Shown here in pieces: positions 28,201-37,903 of a stretch of 64,000 nucleotides of DNA. Where the stretch lies: positions 2,604,001 to 2,668,000 of the forward strand of contig NZ_JBGKAD010000001.1 of NCBI RefSeq assembly GCF_041361345.1, in the 5' to 3' direction. The notes beneath the pieces were generated by a model that did not search any database, was not told where the DNA came from, and saw only the letters and a list, made by a program, of their open reading frames with translations. The stretch is from Halobaculum sp. MBLA0147 (lineage in GTDB: Archaea > Halobacteriota > Halobacteria > Halobacteriales > Haloferacaceae). The position numbers and the translations under genes were made by a program. The first letter of the stretch is position 1. Each line of letters opens with the position of its first letter.

Positions 28201-29307
28201 TTCGGCGTGTTGGTGTTCGCCATCCTCCCGCCGCTCCAGCAGTTCGGGACGATCACGGCGATGACGATCGTCTACGCGTTCCTCGCGTCCGTGTTGATCC
28301 TCCCGAGTATGCTCGTCGTCTGGACGAGCTACGTCGGGCCGGACTGGGCGGCTGCCCAGATCCGCGGCGAAGAGCCCGACGACGGACCGGGCACCGTCCC
28401 GACCGGCGCGGCGGTGGCCGAAGCCGCCGAGACCGCCGGGACCGACGGACGTGAGAGGACGAGTGGTCCCGCCGAGCAGTCCGACGGCACACTCGGCGGT
28501 GGCACGGCGGAGGACGGCGCCACCGCGGACGCCGGGGCGACGGCGGACGGCCGGACTGCCGCAGTCTCGGAGACGCCCGCGGACACCGCGGTCTCGGAGG
28601 CTCCCGCAGACGGGACGGTGGCGGAGGCGTCCACAGACGCCGCAGCCGCCGAGCCGACGACGGACGCGACCGAGGCCGCCGACGCACGCCCGGTGGCCGG
28701 CGAGTGGGACGACGCGGAGTTCGTCCCGGCCGCGGTCGTCGCGGGCGAGCCGCACGCGCGCCGCGAGGTGGCGACGACACACGTCGCGCCAGGGTCGTCC
28801 GTGACGGCGACGATCACCGTCTCGGAGGGTGACGGGCGGTTCCTCCTCCGGGAACGGTGCGCGGGGCCGACGCTGTCGGTCGTCGAGGCGACGCCCGAGC
28901 CGGTCGACGTGTTCGAGCGCGACTCGGAGCTGGGTGTCGCCTGGGAGACGAGCGGCGAGGCGACGCTCCGCTACGAGATCCACGTCCCCGAGGACGCGGC
29001 CGACGGGACGGCCTACTCGTTGGACGGGACGCTGTCGACGGACACCGAGGACCGGACGGTCGTTGGCGAGGACACGGTCCAGGTCGTCGCGAACCTCTTC
29101 GAACGGATCGTCTCCGCGGGGACGGTGTCGGACGCGGACCTCCGACTCGCCCGCGAGCGGTACGAGGACGACTCGCTGTCGGAGGCGCAGTTCGACCGCG
29201 TCTACCGCGCGTGGCTCCGCGACGGCGGCAGCGACACGCCGGAACTCGCCGAGGGACCGACGAGTGACGACACGAGTGAGACGGACACGTCCGGAGGTGC
29301 GGGGTGA
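25255..29307 (+). CDS. RND/MMPL-family exporter with C-terminal extension
   Basis: A 1350-aa membrane transporter in two MMPL halves: helix 1 (about 16-35), a large outer loop, helices about 435-590 (including [15 protein letters not shown]), helix 7 near 630, a second loop 650-862, and helices about 868-1025. The first loop has a long heptad-rich coiled coil (about 145-340; [11 protein letters not shown] occurs twice). After the last helix come about 120 residues of Ala/Thr/Asp low complexity and a beta domain plus a helical end ([18 protein letters not shown]) unlike the family norm. It exports lipids or hydrophobic compounds by proton motive force; the substrate is unknown. It overlaps the regulator gene by 4 bp. 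Confidence 0.9.
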   Translation: MSTFDRIVGQVTAHSKLAIVVMLVVTAGLAVGASEVESSSSLDQFQTDSTEADKLDYIDANFSTGDANTTTAQVIVRDEGGNVLDKETLLDTLEYQQAIRTDDRTADSLSGDTPTVGVANVIAVADRRQAEGRDVRRVATRLRTLNESVQQRRAALEANRTALRERQARLEANQSALQNRSARLNETAGQLRAGLTELRQNPRQNVTRTFAAVRANSSVALNETDLGIFRQAARSLRTARNQSQAERAYTLGTQGVLRDDYAEVRERGARLRERGEQLQADAEALEERGEQLQADAERLRELADELEAERAELENASDLTLDEQIAQLREMNESEVDETVELVLGENASASGGGAFGFMPTSYEPGSTEAEATMLLVTQNSDTESASPGAASGSLEDAQSAMQEIASERDDGVEYLIFGSGIISEEITASQTDSVQIVGPLAALFVLLALIVAYRDVVDILLGLGGIAAVLAWTFGFMGWLGIDFNQIFVAVPVLLIGLSIDYAIHIFMRHREERTAAADDVGTRRSMTVALGGVGIALVWVTATTVIGFLSNLTSPVPPIRDFGVVSSFGITAAFLIFGVLIPALKVEIDELLERVGVDRRKRAFGTGGGAFSSVLSVGSIAARRAPRVVIALALIVTVVAGVGGTQVDTSFSQEDFLAEQPPEWMDELPEEIRPGNYTAKANLQYVNDNFVREDSQAQVLVEAGDGSVTDPETLDRLADAEDAATDRVGDDGVVQALSNGEADIQSPLETMQSVAADNETFRTTFEAADTDDDGVPEENVTAVYDTLYEVAPDRAAGVIYRTDDGAYEALRLVVSIQGGSAGADVTDQMREIADVADDGDGGVVVTATGNSILNKIVQDQLLETVVESLVITLVAVFLFLMATYRVTEGSASLGAVTLLPVVFSVAWILGTMFVADIPFNVLTGTITSLTVGLGVAYSIHLSERYNQELERTGDVFDAMDRTVTGTGGALLGSAATTAGGFGVLVFAILPPLQQFGTITAMTIVYAFLASVLILPSMLVVWTSYVGPDWAAAQIRGEEPDDGPGTVPTGAAVAEAAETAGTDGRERTSGPAEQSDGTLGGGTAEDGATADAGATADGRTAAVSETPADTAVSEAPADGTVAEASTDAAAAEPTTDATEAADARPVAGEWDDAEFVPAAVVAGEPHARREVATTHVAPGSSVTATITVSEGDGRFLLRERCAGPTLSVVEATPEPVDVFERDSELGVAWETSGEATLRYEIHVPEDAADGTAYSLDGTLSTDTEDRTVVGEDTVQVVANLFERIVSAGTVSDADLRLARERYEDDSLSEAQFDRVYRAWLRDGGSDTPELAEGPTSDDTSETDTSGGAG

Positions 29308-30233
29308 CGGCGGACGACGAGACGGCCGTCGAGGGGCTGACGACGCTGGGACTCTCGACGTACGAGGCGAAGGTGTTCGTCGGGCTCCACCGGCTCGGCA
29401 CCGGTAGCGCCGGCGAGGTCGCCGAGGTGACGGACGTGCCCCGCTCGCAGGTGTACGGCGCGGCCGAGGGGCTCGAAGAGTTGGGGCTGATCGACATCCA
29501 GGAGGGGACGCCCACCGAGTACCGCCCGATCTCCGTCTCGGAGGCGCGGTACGTCCTCTTCGACCGCATGAAGCGCGCGGGTGACACTGCGTTCGACCAC
29601 GTCGAGGCGGTCGCCGGCTCGCACGCCGACGAGGGGGACACGGGTGAGTCCGTCTGGCGGACGGACGGCAGCGACAGCATCGCCCAGCGCGCGGCCGCCA
29701 CGGTCGCGGCCGCCGACGAGCACGTGACGTACCTCCCCGCAGACGCGAGCCGACTGGAGCCGTCCGTCGTGGAGGCGCTGTCGGACGCGGTCGACCGCGG
29801 CGTGACGGTCGAACTCGCGAGCGCGGACGAGGCGGTTCGGAGTGCGGCTCGCGAGGCCGGGATCACGGTGTCGCCGGTCGACGAGACGGCGTCGCCGGAC
29901 CTGAGCAGCGGTCGGGTGCTCGTCGTGGACGGTGACACGGTGTTGTTGTCCGTGCTGCCGACCGACCGGATGCCGGACGTGTCGACGGAGACCGGCTTCT
30001 GGAGCGAGGACACCGCCTTCGCACGGATCCTCGTCACGCTGCTGCGGGAGTGGCTCGACGAACACGTCGCCGTCGACGTATCCACGGCCGACGACACACA
30101 CGCTGCCGACGACGCCGCCGACACACCTGTCGACGGGACATCCGGCGTCGCCGCCGACAGCACGTCCGACGCTGACAGCGACGACACACCTGTCGACGAG
30201 ACATCCGCAGACGACGCACCCGTCGACAGCTGA
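29304..30233 (+). CDS. TrmB-family transcriptional regulator
   Basis: A 309-aa regulator. The N-terminal TrmB winged helix (residues about 10-85: LGLSTYEAKVFVGLHRLG, GEVAEVTDVPRSQVYGA, LEELGLIDIQEG) is typical. A sensor-like domain follows (about 125-245), then a 60-residue acidic tail with repeated DDTPVD units. The start GTG overlaps the transporter stop (GTGA), so it is coupled to the RND exporter and very likely controls it, probably through the palindrome at 25187-25214. The ligand is unknown. Confidence 0.88.
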   Translation: MTADDETAVEGLTTLGLSTYEAKVFVGLHRLGTGSAGEVAEVTDVPRSQVYGAAEGLEELGLIDIQEGTPTEYRPISVSEARYVLFDRMKRAGDTAFDHVEAVAGSHADEGDTGESVWRTDGSDSIAQRAAATVAAADEHVTYLPADASRLEPSVVEALSDAVDRGVTVELASADEAVRSAAREAGITVSPVDETASPDLSSGRVLVVDGDTVLLSVLPTDRMPDVSTETGFWSEDTAFARILVTLLREWLDEHVAVDVSTADDTHAADDAADTPVDGTSGVAADSTSDADSDDTPVDETSADDAPVDS

Positions 30234-30301
30234 TCGGTGCGGTCGTGGCGTCGCTCGGTCGAACGGGCAAGGCTCTTGTTCACCCCTCTCACAGTACCCG
30301 T

Positions 30302-32071
30302 ATGCGCGCACTGGTTCCGGTGGTGGTTGTGTTGGTCGCCGTCGCGACCGTCCCCGGGGTGGCGACGGCCGCGTCCGGCGGTGTGTCGGTCGCCTCGTCC
30401 GGTAGCGACACGGTGGACCGTCTCGACGGCGAGCGTGTCGCGACGGAGTCGGGCGGGGCGGCGACGTTCGAGGCGACGGCCGCGCCGCAGCGACCGGACC
30501 CGGAGAACGACACGATCGGCTGGGAGGCGGGCTACTGGTACGACGACCCGCTCCCGACCGTCGACGCGTCGGACGGGTTCAACCAGACGGAACTGGACAA
30601 GGTCGTGGCGCGGGCGATGGCACGGGTCGAACGCGTCCGGAAGTTGGAGTTCGAGCGCACCGTCCCCGTCGAGTTGCTCGGCCGGGACACCTACAGAGAG
30701 CGCTACGCGTCGGGCCCCGACGAGAACACCTCGGAGGCGTTCCGGCAGTTCGACAACGCGAAGTTCGAGGCGCTGTTCCTCATCAACGAGTCGACCGACT
30801 CACTGGAGACCCAGAGCACGAACCGCGGTGCCAGCGTCGGTGGGTTCTACAGTCCGAGTCAAGACCGGATCGTGGTCGTCAGCGAGAACACCACGCAGCC
30901 GAAACTCAGCGAGGTGACGCTGTCACAGGAGCTGTTCCACGCGCTCCAAGACCAGCAGTTCGACCTCTCGGCGTTGAACTACTCGACGCGCGAGAAACAC
31001 AACGCCGCCGACGGGATCGTCGAGGGGGACGGCAACCTCGTCGACCGGCTGTACCAGCGGCGGTGTGAGGCCGAGTGGGACTGCTTCGAGGACACGAGCA
31101 ACGGGTCGGGCTCCTCCGGCGGCGGGCTGGCGAACATCGGGGTCTACTTCGTGAAGTTCCAGCCGTACAGCGACGGGCCGACGTTCGTCTCGCAACTCAA
31201 GCGGGAGGGTGGCTGGGCGGCGGTCAACGCGGCCTACGAGAACCCGCCCGCGAGTACCTCGGCGGTGATCTCCCCAGAGGAGTACGGCGAGGAGGAGCCG
31301 AAGACGGTGCGACTCGCCGACCGGACGGGTGACGACTGGCAGCGCGTCCGCCCACCGGGTCGTGTCGACTACGCGGAGGTCGGGCAGGCTGGGATCGCGT
31401 CGATGTTCGCGTACCCGCTGTACGCGGCCGAGAGCGGAGAGCAGCCCCCACGGATCGTCGGCCCGCGCGAGTGGCTCAACTACACTGCGTCCGGCGAACT
31501 GTCAGACACCGACCCGCTGAACTACGGCTTCGCCGCCGCGGAAGGCTGGGCGGGCGACCGGATGCACGTGTACCGCGACGCGGACAACGAGACGGGCTAC
31601 GTCTGGCGGATCGCGTGGGAGTCGCCAGAGGAGGCCGCGGAGTTCCGCGACGCGTACGCGACACTCGTCGAGTTCTGGGGTGGCGAGGCGGTCGGCGAGT
31701 CCACCTACCGGATCTCCGAGGGTGGGTTCGCGGACGCGATCCACGTCGCCGTCTCCGGCGACACGGTGACGATCACGAACGCCCCGACGGTGTCGGAACT
31801 GTCGGCCGTCCGGAGTGGCGTCTCCGTCTCGACGGACGGCACGGACGGCGAGTCGACGGCGACGCCGGACGACGGCGGTGAGGGAGCGGACGACACCGAC
31901 GGCACCGACGGCACGGACGGCGAGTCGACGGCGACGCCGGCCGAGGGTGCGGACGGATCGGCGGGTGACGACCCGGCGACCACCGCACCCGTGCCCGGGT
32001 TCGGCGCGAGTGTCGCCGTGCTGGCGCTCGCGGCCGCGCTCGTCGGCCTGCTCGTACGGCGACGGCGCTGA
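30302..32071 (+). CDS. Hvo_1808-type surface protein with PGF-CTERM anchor
   Basis: A 589-aa exported protein with a Sec signal (residues 1-24, LVPVVVVLVAVATVPGVATA). The body (residues about 60-510) matches the haloarchaeal Hvo_1808 surface-protein family, with LSQELFHALQDQQF resembling a metallopeptidase-like HExxH region in which the motif is ELFHAL rather than HExxH. Then come two DGESTATP repeats and a C-terminal PGFGASVAVLALAAALVGLL helix with Arg tail, the PGF-CTERM signal processed by archaeosortase A. ATG 30302 lies 26 nt after CTCTTGTTC. Confidence 0.85.
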   Translation: MRALVPVVVVLVAVATVPGVATAASGGVSVASSGSDTVDRLDGERVATESGGAATFEATAAPQRPDPENDTIGWEAGYWYDDPLPTVDASDGFNQTELDKVVARAMARVERVRKLEFERTVPVELLGRDTYRERYASGPDENTSEAFRQFDNAKFEALFLINESTDSLETQSTNRGASVGGFYSPSQDRIVVVSENTTQPKLSEVTLSQELFHALQDQQFDLSALNYSTREKHNAADGIVEGDGNLVDRLYQRRCEAEWDCFEDTSNGSGSSGGGLANIGVYFVKFQPYSDGPTFVSQLKREGGWAAVNAAYENPPASTSAVISPEEYGEEEPKTVRLADRTGDDWQRVRPPGRVDYAEVGQAGIASMFAYPLYAAESGEQPPRIVGPREWLNYTASGELSDTDPLNYGFAAAEGWAGDRMHVYRDADNETGYVWRIAWESPEEAAEFRDAYATLVEFWGGEAVGESTYRISEGGFADAIHVAVSGDTVTITNAPTVSELSAVRSGVSVSTDGTDGESTATPDDGGEGADDTDGTDGTDGESTATPAEGADGSAGDDPATTAPVPGFGASVAVLALAAALVGLLVRRRR

Positions 32072-32178
32072 CGGCGGTCACGCGACTCTCCGCCGGGCTC
32101 TTCCGGTCCTTCGCAACCTCGCCACACCACCACCCGGAGCCACCGCTCTCTTGTCGCCGCGACACCTCCGTCCGCGCA

Positions 32179-33096
32179 GTGACGGAGCCACCGACGGACG
32201 ACCCCGAACGGCCGACCGCAGACGGGTCGACGGCGACGCGTGAGAGGAGCGCTGCCGACGACCCGGCGAGTGCGACCGCTCACGCCCCGGGGAGCGTGAC
32301 ACTCGCGTTCGCGCCGGTCGCGGACGGCACCGGCTCGCGCGGGATCAGTCTCGCCACCGCGGACGGGGTGACGGCGACGGTGACGCCCGCCGCCGAGACG
32401 GCGGTGACGCTCGACGGGACGACGACGACGTTCGAACCGGTCGCGGGTGTCCTCGACGGACTCGGCGTCGACGCACACGTCGCGCTCGAGGCCGCGACAC
32501 CCGTCGGCGCGGGGTTCGGAGCCAGTGGCGCGGCGACGCTGGCGACGGCGCTCGCGGCCGACGCCGCGTTCGGACTGGACCGCGACCGCGCGGCGCTGGT
32601 CGAGGCGGCACACCGCGCGGAGGTCGCCGCCGGCACCGGGTTGGGCGACGTGTTCGTCCAAGACCGTGGTGGGATGGCCTACGACGTGGGCGACGGCCGC
32701 CAGCGCCAGGGCCGGACCGACGAGGTGTGGTACGCCTCCCACGGCGGCGTGGCGACGGCGTCGGTACTCGACGACGAGGCGGCGCTCGACCGCGTCCGCG
32801 AGGCGGCCGCCGAGACGTTCGCCGCGTTCGACCCCGCGGCACCGCTGTCGGCGACCGTCACCGAGGCGTGGCAGTTCGCTCGTCGCACCGGACTGGCGAC
32901 CGAGTGGGTCCGCGAGACGGTCGACCGCGTCGAGGCCGCCGGCGGCGTCGCGACGATGGCGATGGTCGGCGAGACCGTCGTGGCCGTCGCCTCGCCCTCC
33001 GACGAGGACCGCTCGTCGGGCGACGGCTGGCCCCCGGACGACTTCTCTCGGACGCAGATCGCCGACACCGGCGCACGTGTGCTCGACCGACCCTGA
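32179..33096 (+). CDS. pantoate kinase
   Basis: A 305-aa GHMP-superfamily kinase of the archaeal pantoate kinase type, which phosphorylates pantoate on the archaeal route to coenzyme A. The GHMP phosphate-binding motif is PVGAGFGASGAAT (residues about 110-122). ATAHAPGSVTLAFAPV near residue 32 is the substrate-binding N-terminal motif, and TGLGDVFVQDRGG follows. The first 30 residues are an acidic leader. GTG 32179 lies 27 nt after a CTCTTGTC box. The partner phosphopantothenate synthetase is not in the window. Confidence 0.92.
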   Translation: MTEPPTDDPERPTADGSTATRERSAADDPASATAHAPGSVTLAFAPVADGTGSRGISLATADGVTATVTPAAETAVTLDGTTTTFEPVAGVLDGLGVDAHVALEAATPVGAGFGASGAATLATALAADAAFGLDRDRAALVEAAHRAEVAAGTGLGDVFVQDRGGMAYDVGDGRQRQGRTDEVWYASHGGVATASVLDDEAALDRVREAAAETFAAFDPAAPLSATVTEAWQFARRTGLATEWVRETVDRVEAAGGVATMAMVGETVVAVASPSDEDRSSGDGWPPDDFSRTQIADTGARVLDRP

Positions 33097-33151
33097 GACC
33101 GGCGCAGACGTGCCCGACTCGCACGGAGACCGGCGCACGTGTGCTCGACCG
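33067..33151. repeat. duplicated 3' end of the pantoate kinase gene
   Basis: A 23-bp block starting accggcgcacgtg at 33067, encoding the C-terminal TGARVLDR, recurs exactly at 33129. The flanking ccctgag also recurs, so the stop-codon context is copied downstream at a 62-bp offset. The second copy is in another frame relative to the gene and untranslated. Confidence 0.85.
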
Positions 33152-33239
33152 GCCCTGAGCCGGCGCGGCACGGAGACGTGTCCGCTCGCCCGCGAGAGTG
33201 TCCCAAACGCTTTACCCGGGGACGGCGGAACCGGCTGGT

Positions 33240-34211
33240 ATGGCTGCGATATCGCTGTCCGGCGTCACCAAGCGGTACGGCGACGTGACCGCCGTCCGCG
33301 AGTTGGACCTCACGGTCGAGTCCGGGGAGATCTACGGATTCCTCGGACCCAACGGGGCCGGCAAGTCGACGACGATCAACATGCTGTTGGACTTCGTCCG
33401 CCCGACGCAGGGGACGGTCGAGGTGCTCTCACACGACGCCCAACGGGAGCCGACGCGAGTCCGCGAACGGATCGGCGTGCTCCCGGAGGGGTACGACGTG
33501 TACGACCGCCTCACCGGACGGAAACACGTCGAGTTCGCCATCGAGTCGAAAGACGTCGACGCCGATCCGGACGCGCTCCTCCGGCGGGTCGGCCTCGACG
33601 GCGACGGCGACCGGAAGGCCGGCGACTACTCGAAGGGGATGCGCCAACGACTCGTCCTCGCGATGTCGTTGGTCGGTGACCCGGAGCTGTTGATCCTCGA
33701 CGAGCCGTCGACGGGGCTCGACCCGGAGGGAGCAAAGGAGATGCGGGAGATCGTCCGCGAGGAGGCGGAGCGTGGCACGACGGTGTTCTTCTCCTCGCAC
33801 GTGCTCGGCCAGGTCGAGACCGTCTGTGACCGCGTCGGGATCATGCGCGACGGGCAGTTGGTCGCCGAAGACAGCATCGAGGGGCTGCGCGAGGCCGTCG
33901 GCGAGGGCGAACGCCTCGTCGTCACCGTCGAGTCCGCGACGAGCGAGCAGGTCGCGGCCGTCGAGGCACTCGACGGCGTCTCGGCCGCCGAGACGGACGG
34001 CGGGACGGTGACGGTGTCGTGCGACCCGGACGTGAAGACGACCGTCGTCTCCACGCTCGAAGACGAGGGGATCACGGTGACGGACTTCACGACCGAGGAG
34101 TCCTCGCTGGAGGACCTGTTCCTCCACTACGCGAGCGGCGGCGACGCCGCCGAGACGGCCGGGACGAGTCCGAGCGGCACCGACGGCTCCGAGGAGGTGA
34201 CGGCAGAGTGA
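33240..34211 (+). CDS. ABC transporter ATP-binding protein
   Basis: A 323-aa ATPase of the export-type (DrrA/CcmA-like) group. Motifs are Walker A GPNGAGKS (residues about 35-42), Q-loop region, signature DYSKGMRQR, Walker B LLILDEPSTGLD and the switch His in SSHVLG. A regulatory C-terminal ferredoxin-like extension (about 220-300) and an acidic tail follow. ATG 33240 lies 27 nt after CTTTACCC. The stop overlaps the permease start (GTGA), so the pair forms one operon. The substrate is unknown. Confidence 0.93.
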   Translation: MAAISLSGVTKRYGDVTAVRELDLTVESGEIYGFLGPNGAGKSTTINMLLDFVRPTQGTVEVLSHDAQREPTRVRERIGVLPEGYDVYDRLTGRKHVEFAIESKDVDADPDALLRRVGLDGDGDRKAGDYSKGMRQRLVLAMSLVGDPELLILDEPSTGLDPEGAKEMREIVREEAERGTTVFFSSHVLGQVETVCDRVGIMRDGQLVAEDSIEGLREAVGEGERLVVTVESATSEQVAAVEALDGVSAAETDGGTVTVSCDPDVKTTVVSTLEDEGITVTDFTTEESSLEDLFLHYASGGDAAETAGTSPSGTDGSEEVTAE

Positions 34212-35056
34212 CCGTCGAAGTGATCGCGAAGAAGGACTTCGAGGACGCGGTGCGGTCGTGGTGGGTACTCGGGTTGACTGCGCTGTTCGTGGCGTTCGCG
34301 GCCGCCATCATGGCGATCGGGTCGCAGTTCCTCGCGAACGAGGGGAACACGTTCACCTCGGACGCGGTCCTCGGGTTCATGAACGGTGGGTTCACGACCT
34401 GGTTCGTGCCGTTGATCGCGCTGGTAGTCGCGTACAACGCGGTCGTCGGCGAACGCGAGTCGGGGTCGTTGAAGCTCCTCCTGTCGTTGCCCCACTCGCG
34501 GGCGGACGTGGTCGCCGGGAAGGTGATCGGCCGGAGTGCGGCCGTCGGCTTCCCGCTGTTCGTCGGCTTCCTGGTCCCGGCACTGATCGCGGCGATCGGG
34601 CCGTTGGCGTTGAGCCCGCTGACCTACGTCGGCTACCTGCTGTTGATGATCGTGTTGGCGACCGTCTACGTCGCCATCGCCGTCGGGTTCTCGGCGGCGG
34701 TCGGCTCGGGGAAACTCGCCGTCGGTGGCGCGATCGGCGTCTACTTCGTGTTCACGGTCGTGTTCGGGGGTGTCAGGACCGCGCTCCCGTTCGTGCTCGG
34801 GATCGGCGGCGGGCCCGACTGGCTGCCGATCCCGGTCGGTGACCTCCAGTTGCTGATGCAGTTGCTCAACCCGAGTGGGGCGTTCAAGATCGTCTCGAGT
34901 GAGTTCCTCGCCGGGAACCTCTTCGCGCAGAGCGTCGAGGCCGGCCAACAGGCGTTCCAACTCTCGACGGAGTTGGCCGCCGTCGTGATGCTGGCCGCCT
35001 GGATCCTGCTGCCGCCGCTACTGGGGCTGTTGCGCTTCGAGGCGGCAGACCTCTAA
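34208..35056 (+). CDS. ABC-2 type permease
   Basis: A 282-aa membrane protein with six predicted helices (about 17-38, 63-82, 107-130, 136-160, 170-190, 250-272). Between helices 2 and 3 stands the ABC-2 motif VVGERESGSLKLLLSLPHSR, which contacts the ATPase. It partners the preceding ATP-binding protein, with overlapping stop and start codons. Direction is export by family; the cargo cannot be told. Confidence 0.9.
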   Translation: MTVEVIAKKDFEDAVRSWWVLGLTALFVAFAAAIMAIGSQFLANEGNTFTSDAVLGFMNGGFTTWFVPLIALVVAYNAVVGERESGSLKLLLSLPHSRADVVAGKVIGRSAAVGFPLFVGFLVPALIAAIGPLALSPLTYVGYLLLMIVLATVYVAIAVGFSAAVGSGKLAVGGAIGVYFVFTVVFGGVRTALPFVLGIGGGPDWLPIPVGDLQLLMQLLNPSGAFKIVSSEFLAGNLFAQSVEAGQQAFQLSTELAAVVMLAAWILLPPLLGLLRFEAADL

Positions 35057-35271
35057 GGATCGAGGCGGGCGGCTTTCGCACTTCGAGGCGGGCGACCTCC
35101 GACGCGGGCTCGTCGCGCGAGCGCCCCGACGGAGTGTCCCGACGACTGTCACCACCCGCGAACACGCGGCAGCCTCGGCCCGGAGAGAAAGGCCTATCCA
35201 CGCGACCACCCCGACGAGTAGACGAACGACCACCGACGACGCTCCCGGCCGACCACTGTCGACCACTCCCT

Positions 35272-35370
35272 GTCGACCCACGACCACACTACCCGTCGAC
35301 CCACGACCACACTACCCGTCGACCCACGACTACCACACCACCTGTCGACCTACGACCACCACACTACCCA
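35272..35370 (+). repeat. four tandem 23-27-bp units before the helicase start
   Basis: Units start at 35272, 35295, 35318 and 35344, each beginning gtcgacc(c/t)acgac. The first two are identical 23-mers and the last two have small insertions. The plus strand has no G outside the tcg and acg steps. The array ends three bases before ATG 35374, so it would form most of the 5' leader. The rest of 35057-35271 holds no gene. Confidence 0.85.
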
Positions 35371-35373
35371 CAG

Positions 35374-37848
35374 ATGAGAGTCGCCGACACAGTCCCGGAG
35401 TTCGCCGACGCCTTCGAGTTCGAGGAGTTCAACCGGATGCAACGCGAGGCGTTGCCGGCCGTCTTGGAGTCCGACGACAACGTCGTCGCGGCCGCGCCGA
35501 CCGCCTCCGGCAAGACCGCGCTGGCGGAGTTGGCGATCTGTCGGACCCTCCAGCGGGGTGGCACCGCCCTGTTCCTCGCGCCGCTGCGTGCACTCACGAC
35601 GGAGAAGGAGTCCGAGTGGGAGCGGTTCGAGTCGTTGGGCTACTCCGTCTACGTCGTCACCGGGGAACGCGACCTCGACCCGCGGCGGGCCGAGCGGGCG
35701 GACATCCTCGTGATGACCCCGGAGAAGGCCGACTCCGCGACGCGGAAACACGAGTCGGCGCGGTACAGCTTCGTGACGGACGTGGACTGCGTGGTGATCG
35801 ACGAGGTTCACCTGCTGGACTCCGAGAAACGCGGCTCCGTGTTGGAGGTGACCGTCTCGCGGCTCCGTCGACTGTGCGACCCCCGGGTGATCGCGCTGTC
35901 GGCGACGATGAAGAACGTCGAGGACGTGGCCGACTGGCTCGACGCGCCGCCGTCGGCGACGTTCCAGTTCGGCGACGACTACCGACCCGTCGAGTTGGAG
36001 ACCGGCGTGAAGACGTACACCCACGGGGAGAACTCCTTCGCGGACAAGTACCGCCGGCTCTACCGCGCGCTGGATCTGGCGGAGCCACACGTCCGCGAGG
36101 ACGGGCAGGCGCTGGTGTTCGTCGCCTCTCGCCAGGACGCGGTGATGGCCGCGAAGAAGGCCCGCGACGAACTCGCCGAGCGGGACGTGCCGATGGGTGC
36201 TCGCGGCGACTACGACCTCCACACGGACGCCCAGGAGTTGGACAACGACACACTCCGGCAGTCGATCCCCGACGGGGTCGCCTTCCACCACGCCGGGTTG
36301 TCGACACACGACCGCAACGCCGTCGAGGAGTGGTTCCGCGAGGGGACCGTCGGCGTCCTCTTCTCCACCTCGACGCTGGCGTGGGGGGTGAACCTCCCGG
36401 CGCGGTGTGTGGTGATCCGCGACACGAAGTACCACGACCCCCTGGAGGGGGACGTGGACGTGAGCCCCTTGGACGTGCTCCAGATGCTCGGGCGCGCCGG
36501 GCGGCCGGGGTACGACGACGTGGGGTACGGCTGGGTCGTGTGTGACCGGTCGGAGGCGGACAAGTACCGCTCGCTGTTGCGGGAGGGCAAGGAGATCGAG
36601 TCGCGGCTCGCGGGGCAACCCGGCGCGGCGGCCGGCGGGCCGAACGGGGACCGCGGGGGCGACGACCCGTCCGGCGCCGGGGGGCGTGCGACCGGCGACT
36701 TGGAGGCACACCTCAACGCCGAGATCGCGCTGGGCACCGTCGGCGGGTTGGAAGACGTGATGGACTGGCTGGAGACGACGTTCTACTACGTCCGCGCTCG
36801 CTCGCGGCCGGAGGCGTACGGCTTCTCGGATCTGCGCGAGCGCGTCCGCGGGACCGTCGACTCGCTCGTCGGTCGCGGGTTCGTCGAGACGGACGCGAAC
36901 CTGGGGCTGGAGCCGACCGCACTCGGACGGCTCGCCTCGGACTACTACCTCCGACTGGACACCGCAGAGCGGTTCCGGCGGCTCGCCGAGCGCGACCGGA
37001 TCGACGAGGCGGCCGTGTTGCGCGCCGTCGCGACGGCGACGGAGTTCGACTCGGTCTCGGCGCGCAGTTCGGAACGCGACGCCGTCGACACCGTGTTGTC
37101 CGGTGGCGCCGCTCCCGTCTCCGACGTCGACGGCGCCGGATCCGCTTCGGCCTCGGCGACCGACGAGTTGGACGACGGCGAGCGGAAGGTGCTCGCGATC
37201 CTGCGGGCGTCCGTCGCGGACGCCGTGCCGAGCGACCTGCGGTCGGACGCGTGGGTGATCCGCCAGAACGCGACGCGGCTCCTGTCGGCGCTGCGGGAGT
37301 TCTGCGAGGAGTTCGCCGGCCCCCGGGCGGCGAACCTCGTCCGGCGCGTCACGGCCCGCGTGGAACACGGCGTCCCGGCCGACGCGGTCGGACTCACGGC
37401 CGTCGAGGGGATCGGCTCGGGGCGTGCCGACACGCTCGCGGCTGCGGGGGTCGAGACGCCCGGCGACGTGGTCGACGCGGGCGTGTCGACGCTGACGGGT
37501 GCCGGACTGACGGCCGGCGTCGCCGAGCGGGTGCTCGACCAGGCCGGCGACTGCCCCCGCGCGAGTGTCGCGTGGGGGTCGTTCCCGGAGACGGTCGGCG
37601 CGGGCGAGAACGAACTCTGCGAGGTGACGGTGCGGAACCGCGGCGGTGCCGCCCGCGCCGGTGTCCGCGTCACCGCCAACGGGGTCGAGATGCACGCGAA
37701 GACGCTGTACCTCGACGGTGAGACGACCGTCCCGGTGGCGGTGTTCGGCTCGCCCGAGACGGAGGAGGTGACGTACACCGTCGAGGTGGTGTACCCCGAA
37801 CGGCCGCTCTTGCCGCAGTGCGACTCTCGCACCGTCTCGGTCGAGTGA
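35374..37848 (+). CDS. Ski2/Hel308-like DEAD/DEAH-box helicase
   Basis: An 824-aa superfamily-2 helicase. Motifs are Q-like FNRMQREALP, Walker A APTASGKTAL (residue about 46), motif II DEVH (about 142), motif III SATMK, VAFHHAGLSTHDR, TLAWGVNLP and motif VI GRAGRPG (about 374). A winged-helix and ratchet region follow, then a helix-hairpin-helix (VEGIGSGRADTLAAAGV, about 685) and a C-terminal immunoglobulin-like Sec63 part (CEVTVRNRGGAAR). A Gly/Asp-rich insertion sits at about 410-440. Roles in replication-fork repair or RNA metabolism are known for relatives; which applies here is not certain. Confidence 0.9.
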   Translation: MRVADTVPEFADAFEFEEFNRMQREALPAVLESDDNVVAAAPTASGKTALAELAICRTLQRGGTALFLAPLRALTTEKESEWERFESLGYSVYVVTGERDLDPRRAERADILVMTPEKADSATRKHESARYSFVTDVDCVVIDEVHLLDSEKRGSVLEVTVSRLRRLCDPRVIALSATMKNVEDVADWLDAPPSATFQFGDDYRPVELETGVKTYTHGENSFADKYRRLYRALDLAEPHVREDGQALVFVASRQDAVMAAKKARDELAERDVPMGARGDYDLHTDAQELDNDTLRQSIPDGVAFHHAGLSTHDRNAVEEWFREGTVGVLFSTSTLAWGVNLPARCVVIRDTKYHDPLEGDVDVSPLDVLQMLGRAGRPGYDDVGYGWVVCDRSEADKYRSLLREGKEIESRLAGQPGAAAGGPNGDRGGDDPSGAGGRATGDLEAHLNAEIALGTVGGLEDVMDWLETTFYYVRARSRPEAYGFSDLRERVRGTVDSLVGRGFVETDANLGLEPTALGRLASDYYLRLDTAERFRRLAERDRIDEAAVLRAVATATEFDSVSARSSERDAVDTVLSGGAAPVSDVDGAGSASASATDELDDGERKVLAILRASVADAVPSDLRSDAWVIRQNATRLLSALREFCEEFAGPRAANLVRRVTARVEHGVPADAVGLTAVEGIGSGRADTLAAAGVETPGDVVDAGVSTLTGAGLTAGVAERVLDQAGDCPRASVAWGSFPETVGAGENELCEVTVRNRGGAARAGVRVTANGVEMHAKTLYLDGETTVPVAVFGSPETEEVTYTVEVVYPERPLLPQCDSRTVSVE

Positions 37849-37903
37849 GTCTCACGCTCGACTCGTGGGAGGTCCCTCGACGTTCTCGACGTGACTCCGG
37901 GGT

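Noticed and set aside
25519-28983. 1154-codon open frame on the minus strand opposite the RND transporter
   Set aside because: Antisense shadow; the translation is Arg/His/Asp-rich and lacks membrane segments, while the plus strand encodes complete MMPL motifs.
29304-30233. Transmembrane or transport role for the second gene of the RND operon
   Set aside because: It has no hydrophobic segment; the N-terminal winged helix clearly marks a TrmB-type regulator.
30900-30960. HExxH zinc-protease motif in the Hvo_1808-type protein
   Set aside because: The segment reads SQELFHAL, where the first His is absent, so a metalloprotease call is not supported.
35350-37695. 781-codon minus-strand frame opposite the helicase
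   Set aside because: The plus strand has all helicase motifs; the antisense translation has no recognisable domain.
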